Source of the DNA: Martelella mediterranea
GTDB taxonomy: Bacteria; Pseudomonadota; Alphaproteobacteria; Rhizobiales; Rhizobiaceae
Length of the DNA: 36,479 nucleotides
Reading direction: 5' to 3'
NCBI RefSeq assembly: GCF_004342225.1
Contig: NZ_SMAR01000037.1
Coordinates: forward strand, 1-36,479
Within the stretch, counting starts at the first letter, position 1, and every line of letters begins with the position of its first letter. The position numbers and the translations under genes are program-made. Below the pieces are notes generated by a model. It was not told the DNA's origin, did not search any database, and was given only the letters and a program-made list of their open reading frames with translations. Positions 32,648 to 36,479 of the stretch are shown piece after piece.

Positions 32648-33478
32648 ATGGCTTCTCGTACCCGGGCCAAATGGCCGCTTTACCCAGCTGTCGCCGTTGT
32701 CGTCGTAATTACGATGTTCCCGTTTCTGTGGATGCTGATTTCGTCGTTCAAGGGGCTCAGCGAGCTCTATACCGTTCCACCGACATGGATTCCCGAGACG
32801 CCGAGTTGGACGAACTACATGAAGGTCCTGTTCGATTCTAACGTGCCACGCTATTTCCTGAACTCGGTCATCATCTCGGCAGGCTCGACAGCCATTGCGC
32901 TGGCGCTGGCCATTCTCGCTTCTTACGGCTTTGCTCGGTTCAAGTTCAGGGGTAAGTCGCTGGCGATCTCCATGATCATTGTCGGCCAACTTCTGCCGAC
33001 GGCTGCCATCATCGTGCCGCTTTATGTCGTGCTCAACTGGCTTGGTCTACTCAACACCTATCTCGGATTGATCCTCGCCTATCTGATCCTGACACTGCCG
33101 CTTAGCGTGTTCATGCTAATCTCCTATTTCCGCGGTATTCCAGTTGAACTCGAGGAAGCGGCAATTGTCGATGGCGCTTCGAGGCTCGGTGCACTATTGC
33201 GCATCACATTGCCGCTATCGCTGCCAGGTGTTGTCGCGGTGATCGTCTATGCCTTTGTGACGACGTGGAACGAATTCATCTTTGCGCTGTGCTTTGCCAT
33301 CGATTCCTCAACCAAGACGTTGCCGATCGGGCTGTCGGAATTCACCACCGAATTCAACACCGACTGGGGGGCGGTCATGGCCGCCTCGGTCATCATGACG
33401 GTTCCGATCGCCATCCTTTTCCTCGCCATGCAAAAGCTCTTTGTCGGCGGTTTGACGGCCGGCGGAACCAAGGGCTGA
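32648..33478 (+). CDS. Sugar ABC transporter permease (MalG/UgpE-like)
   Basis: A 276-residue permease with about six membrane segments, beginning LYPAVAVVVVITMFPFLWML. The EAA loop is ELEEAAIVDGASRLGALLRI and the C-terminal GLTAGGTKG tail is the standard MalG ending. It starts 4 bp after the MalF-like gene and completes the membrane part of the importer. Confidence 0.94.
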   Translation: MASRTRAKWPLYPAVAVVVVITMFPFLWMLISSFKGLSELYTVPPTWIPETPSWTNYMKVLFDSNVPRYFLNSVIISAGSTAIALALAILASYGFARFKFRGKSLAISMIIVGQLLPTAAIIVPLYVVLNWLGLLNTYLGLILAYLILTLPLSVFMLISYFRGIPVELEEAAIVDGASRLGALLRITLPLSLPGVVAVIVYAFVTTWNEFIFALCFAIDSSTKTLPIGLSEFTTEFNTDWGAVMAASVIMTVPIAILFLAMQKLFVGGLTAGGTKG

Positions 33479-33488
33479 AGGAGATATC

Positions 33489-34295
33489 ATGCCTGACAAA
33501 ATCCCGATGATGGGCCTTGGAACCTACGGCCGCCTTGAAGAAGACGGCATCCGCGCCATCGTGTCCGCGCTTGAAATCGGCTATCGCCACATCGACACGG
33601 CGCAAAGTTACGGCTCAGAGCCATCGGTCGGTGAAGCTGTGCGCAGGAGCGGCCTTGATCGCGATGAAGTCTTCATCACCACCAAGGTCGCCCAGAAGAA
33701 GCTCGACCGCGCCCAGTTCATGCCCTCAGTCGAAAACAGCCTGAAGGACTTGAAGGTCGATGTCATCGATCTCGTGCTGATCCATTGGCCGTCCATCGAT
33801 CCCGATGTGCCGTTCGAAAGCTACATGGAAGTTCTCGGCCGCATCCAGGATCAGGGAAAGACTCGCCATATCGGCGTCTCCAATTTCCCGATCGCACGCC
33901 TGAAACAGGCTGAGGAAATCCTGGGCCAGGGCAGGATCCACACCGACCAGGTCGAAATCCATCCCTTCCTGCAGAACGACAAGCTCGTCGATTTCGCCTT
34001 GTCGAAAGGCATCACGCCGACGGCCTATATGCCGCTGGCACAGGGGCGCGTGGCCGATGATCCGGCGCTGCAGGAGATTGCTGCGAAGCATGATGCATCC
34101 GCGTCGCAGATTTCGCTGGCCTGGTTGATGCAACGGGGTATCGCCGTCATTCCCGCGTCCGCCAGCGCCGAGCGCCAGAAGAGCAATTTCGAGGCGCAGA
34201 AGATTGTTCTGAGCAAATCGGACATGGAGCGGATCACTGCTCTCGATCGGGGCTTCCGCATCGTCGTGCCCGAAGTCGGCCCGGACTGGGACTGA
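33489..34295 (+). CDS. Aldo/keto reductase (2,5-diketo-gluconate reductase-like)
   Basis: A 268-residue AKR5-type enzyme. The tetrad is Asp36 (HIDTAQSYGSE), Tyr41, Lys66 (TTKVAQKK) and His99 (LIHWP). AVIPASASAERQKSNFEAQ near the end is the NADPH site. Such enzymes reduce keto-sugar acids or aldehydes; in this operon it would interconvert a keto-sugar or aldose with its alcohol. AGGAG precedes the ATG. The start lies 10 bp after the permease gene. Confidence 0.92.
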   Translation: MPDKIPMMGLGTYGRLEEDGIRAIVSALEIGYRHIDTAQSYGSEPSVGEAVRRSGLDRDEVFITTKVAQKKLDRAQFMPSVENSLKDLKVDVIDLVLIHWPSIDPDVPFESYMEVLGRIQDQGKTRHIGVSNFPIARLKQAEEILGQGRIHTDQVEIHPFLQNDKLVDFALSKGITPTAYMPLAQGRVADDPALQEIAAKHDASASQISLAWLMQRGIAVIPASASAERQKSNFEAQKIVLSKSDMERITALDRGFRIVVPEVGPDWD

Positions 34296-34379
34296 CGTTT
34301 TAAGTCGGTCTCCTGAGCGACAGAAACAGCAAAGGCACGGGCGGCTGACGCCTGGCCGCAACATACCGGAATTGCGATC

Positions 34380-35513
34380 ATGAAAACCGTTCTCGGCGTC
34401 GGGCTCATCGGCTGCGGCAATATCTCGTCGGCCTATCTTGCGCGTGCCAAAAGTTTTGCAAATATCGCCTTTGCCGGCGTAGCCGACATGAACATGGCGG
34501 CAGCTGAAGAGCGTGGCGCGGAATTCGGACTGCCAGCGATGACGCCAGAAGCGCTTCTGGCGCATCCCGATGTCGATATCGTCTTGAACCTCACGCCCCC
34601 TGCCGCGCATTTTGCCGTTTCGAAGATGGCGCTAGAGGCTGGGAAACACGTCTATTGTGAAAAGCCGTTCGTATTGGATGTCGCGGAAGGCAAGGAACTG
34701 ATAGCACTTGCCGAGACGGGGGGGCTCAGGATCGGTTCTGCACCCGACACGACTCTTGGGGCCTCGCACCAGCTTGCCAGGCATATGATTGATGATGGCG
34801 CGGTGGGGGCCGTGACGTCAGGGACCTGTTTCGTCATGAACCACGGCATGGAGGAATGGCATCCGTCTCCCGATTTCTTCTTCCGCAAGGGTGGCGGTCC
34901 GATCCTCGACCTTGGGCCATACTACGTTGCCAACCTTGTCCAGCTTCTCGGTCCCGTGACGCGTGTTGTGGCTGAAGCCTCGAAGCCGGAGGCATCGCGG
35001 ATCATCGGCACAGGTCCGCGTGCCGGCGAAATAGTGCCTGTTGAGGTCGCGACCACGGTTCAGGCAATCCTCACCTTCGATTCCGGTGCACTGGTGACGT
35101 TAGTGGCAAGCTGGGATGTCTGGCAGCATGATCTGGCACCGATGGCGCTCTATGGCAGCGAAGGCACGGTCCACGTTCCGGATCCAAACTTCTTCGACGG
35201 CCCGGTGGTGGTCACGAAAAGGCGTGAAACTTTCGAGCTACCGCAGTGGAATCATCCGCTCGGACCACCCAATCGCACGGTTTCGCGCGGCAAGGTGGCT
35301 GACTACCGCACTTCCGGTCTCGCCGATATGGCCCAGGCGATTGTCGAAAGACGCCATCATCGCTGCAACGGCGAATTCGCGCTTCATGTCGTGGACGTTC
35401 TGACCGCCATTTTGCGCTCAAGCGAAGAAAAAAGTGGTATCGCTGTATCGACCCGTTGCCTTAGGCCCGAGGCTCTGGGGGCTGATCAGGCAACACGATT
35501 GCTAAAGACATAG
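34380..35513 (+). CDS. Gfo/Idh/MocA family oxidoreductase (second copy)
   Basis: A 377-residue NAD(P)-dependent dehydrogenase. N-terminal Rossmann fold (GVGLIGCGNISSAYL), followed by NLTPPAAHFAVSKMALEAG and KHVYCEKPF with the catalytic Lys; the C-terminal domain includes GGGPILDLGPYYV, usual for sugar dehydrogenases of this family. It differs clearly from the copy at 25479-26495 and is about 40 residues longer, so the two are not recent duplicates. It is the last gene of the UxuA-like operon, 84 bp after the AKR gene. Confidence 0.9.
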   Translation: MKTVLGVGLIGCGNISSAYLARAKSFANIAFAGVADMNMAAAEERGAEFGLPAMTPEALLAHPDVDIVLNLTPPAAHFAVSKMALEAGKHVYCEKPFVLDVAEGKELIALAETGGLRIGSAPDTTLGASHQLARHMIDDGAVGAVTSGTCFVMNHGMEEWHPSPDFFFRKGGGPILDLGPYYVANLVQLLGPVTRVVAEASKPEASRIIGTGPRAGEIVPVEVATTVQAILTFDSGALVTLVASWDVWQHDLAPMALYGSEGTVHVPDPNFFDGPVVVTKRRETFELPQWNHPLGPPNRTVSRGKVADYRTSGLADMAQAIVERRHHRCNGEFALHVVDVLTAILRSSEEKSGIAVSTRCLRPEALGADQATRLLKT

Positions 35514-35770
35514 CAGAAGAGGTAGTGTTGTAATGTCTGGATCGCGCCGGTTTTTGGCCAGTGATGGTTCTGTTCGTGAAGGGGTAATGTCGCCCGGTTC
35601 AGTACCAGCCTTTTTGGTATTTCAGAACCACGCGGGCTGTGAGTTCCGCGGTTTCCGCTATTCGGCTTGTCTGGAATCGCAATGGTCGGGGCTTCAGTAT
35701 CAGTTTTTCTGGGGAGCATGTTCTTCAATGGCCGCAAGGGCGGTATAGGCATTAAGTTCCATCCCCCTAA
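35514..35770. other. Non-coding stretch past the sugar operon, probable mobile DNA flank
   Basis: No convincing gene. Short open frames occur on both strands with no family I recognise. On the minus strand a 20-codon frame (35762 to 35700, MELNAYTALAAIEEHAPQKN) begins right after the intron's 3' domain and looks protein-like, so it could be a piece of the exon that the intron invaded. Confidence 0.3.
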
Positions 35771-35804
35771 GAACCGGACGTGCGAGTCACCTCGCATCCG
35801 GATC
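35771..35804 (-). ncRNA. Group II intron domain V
   Basis: The 34 nt read on the minus strand as GATCCGGATGCGAG, GTGA, CTCGCACGTCCGGTTC. This matches the length and form of group II domain V: a lower stem, the two-nucleotide bulge in CGCACGT, and a GNRA tetraloop (GTGA) on a 4-bp stem. The conserved catalytic AGC near the 5' side reads ATC here, giving a T-T mismatch, so the ribozyme is probably dead. It lies 10 nt after the remnant protein's stop, the normal position. Confidence 0.8.
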
Positions 35805-35814
35805 AAGCCATTCT

Positions 35815-36333
35815 TCAGCACCAGAGTGTGGCACCGAACAACTTGACTGAGTGTTTCGCAATTCGACAATGGGCGAAGTGAGCGGTCCATGCTAGTGTGG
35901 TGAATTTGAAATTCGCCTCATTATTGCAGCAACCTCGATTGCGAATTCCAAATTCGAAAACCACACTAGAAACATAAACTTGCTAGTCACCCTCGTTGAA
36001 TCTGACGCTCGTTCAGAGCAAGCGGAACAATGAGACGAACTTCAGATTCGGGTGACTAGATCAAAAGGATTCGCCGCTCCCCGGATCTTGACGTGCCTCG
36101 CTGTCGGGATCGTCATTGCGCGGAAGAGCCGACGGCCACTGATGTTGGCATCTGCTGAACTCTTCATCGCAAAATCCCAGGACCGCCTTGTCCATCGTGA
36201 CGTGCTCCAGAAGCCATGGATGGCTGAAGTCTAAACAATCTCTGATGTCACCTTCCAGAAACCACTTTGGCGAAGCTCGCTTGGCCAGAGTGATGAAGCA
36301 CTGTAAGCGGTGTTTTCGCCCCACATTGCTCAC
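35815..36333 (-). pseudogene. Group II intron reverse transcriptase/maturase remnant, interrupted
   Basis: Two conserved pieces are visible on the minus strand. The first (about 36318-36175) has RASPKWFLEGDIRDC followed by SHPWLLEHVTMDKAVL, the early reverse transcriptase motif. The second (about 36167-36057, another frame) has TARHVKIRGAANPFD, the conserved end of the maturase part. The YADD-bearing core between them is missing, so there is an internal deletion of several hundred residues. The maturase piece is cut by a palindromic insertion at 35892-36059 and, once this is removed, continues as LAWTAHF to a stop at 35817-35815. Confidence 0.8.
35892..36059. mobile_element. 168-bp paired-palindrome insertion (MITE-like), CTAG-bounded
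   Basis: Two palindromic units. Unit 1 (35892-35969) pairs 35892-35916 with 35941-35969; unit 2 (35983-36059) pairs 35983-36005 with 36042-36059. Both start and end with CTAG. The outer ends are inverted copies of each other (GAATTTGAAATTCGCCTCATT against GAATCTGAAGTTCGTCTCATT, given here as about 20-nt segments), but the terminal stems differ with both strands changed (GTGTGGT/ACCACAC versus GTCACCC/GGGTGAC). Removing the element plus one CTAG restores the maturase frame ANPFD-LAW. The target duplication is CTAG, or TA within it. No coding capacity, so it is non-autonomous. Confidence 0.75.
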
Positions 36334-36470
36334 CTTAGCGTAATCGTTGATTGAGTTTCCATGGAAGAACGAAGAGGAGCTTCTCTGTCTGACGTCAGCG
36401 CCGGTGGGACAGATTTGAGGATTTGAATAAGGGAGGATTTCTGGTTCATCTTATCAATTAGGAGATCGAG

Positions 36471-36479
36471 ATGACGAAG
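36471..36479 (+). CDS. Start of a partial gene at the right edge
   Basis: ATGACGAAG is preceded by AGGAG 6 nt upstream, a good start, but only three codons (MTK) are in the window. The leader (36361-36470) does not resemble the surrounding operons. A MTK start after intron and MITE debris would suit an IS3-family OrfA (often MTKR...), but identity is a guess. The stretch 36334-36470 holds no other gene I can see. Confidence 0.35.

Noticed and set aside
1-36479. CRISPR arrays, anti-phage systems, prophage or replication modules.
   Set aside because: No regularly spaced repeats, Cas-like, restriction, phage structural or Rep/Par genes were seen on either strand.

Overview
The window reads as accessory DNA of a GC-rich alphaproteobacterium, most likely of the Rhizobiales/Hyphomicrobiales type. 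The evidence is dense stacking of catabolic operons, each with its own ABC importer and a dedicated GntR, LysR or IclR regulator, together with the codon style. This is a judgement from gene content, with no database search. I see no rRNA, tRNA, CRISPR array or replication genes.

Region 1 (648-10218) is a divergent catabolic locus. On the minus strand a GntR/FCD regulator heads an operon with an RbsA-RbsC-RbsB type sugar importer and a DJ-1/PfpI protein. On the plus strand are an Ldh2-type dehydrogenase, an iron-type alcohol dehydrogenase, an aldehyde dehydrogenase resembling succinate-semialdehyde dehydrogenases, and an alpha/beta hydrolase. A perfect 9-bp inverted repeat overlaps both predicted promoters, so the GntR protein probably controls both arms. 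Region 2 (10351-16146) is a complete Dpp/Opp-type importer on the minus strand.

Region 3 (about 16200-23160) is patchy. It holds a lower-GC orphan membrane protein with a ClpP-like domain, an MFS exporter plus aldo/keto reductase divergent from a LysR gene, a GNAT acetyltransferase, and degraded pieces (histidine phosphatase tail, IS3-family remnant). A TetR-style operator is present without any tetR gene.

Region 4 (23159-35513) is the most interesting metabolic block. It is a sugar-acid or uronate type catabolic regulon around an IclR gene, in four transcription units. It has two unrelated dehydratase families (enolase superfamily and UxuA-like), two Gfo/Idh/MocA dehydrogenases, an RraA-like aldolase, a VOC protein, an aldo/keto reductase and a UPF0303 protein. 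The MalEFG-type importer is split: binding protein and permeases lie at 30501-33478, while the only matching ATPase lies at 23632-24702 in an opposite operon. Related TTTCATAT-type motifs occur in the control regions and could be the IclR operators. The substrate is not identifiable from sequence alone.

Region 5 (35514-36479) is a graveyard of mobile DNA. A minus-strand group II intron remnant (reverse transcriptase and maturase pieces, and a 34-nt domain V with an altered catalytic triad) is interrupted by a 168-bp element made of two diverged palindromic units bounded by CTAG. Removing the element and one CTAG rejoins the maturase reading frame exactly, which marks it as a small non-autonomous insertion (MITE-like). 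A partial gene starts at the right edge.
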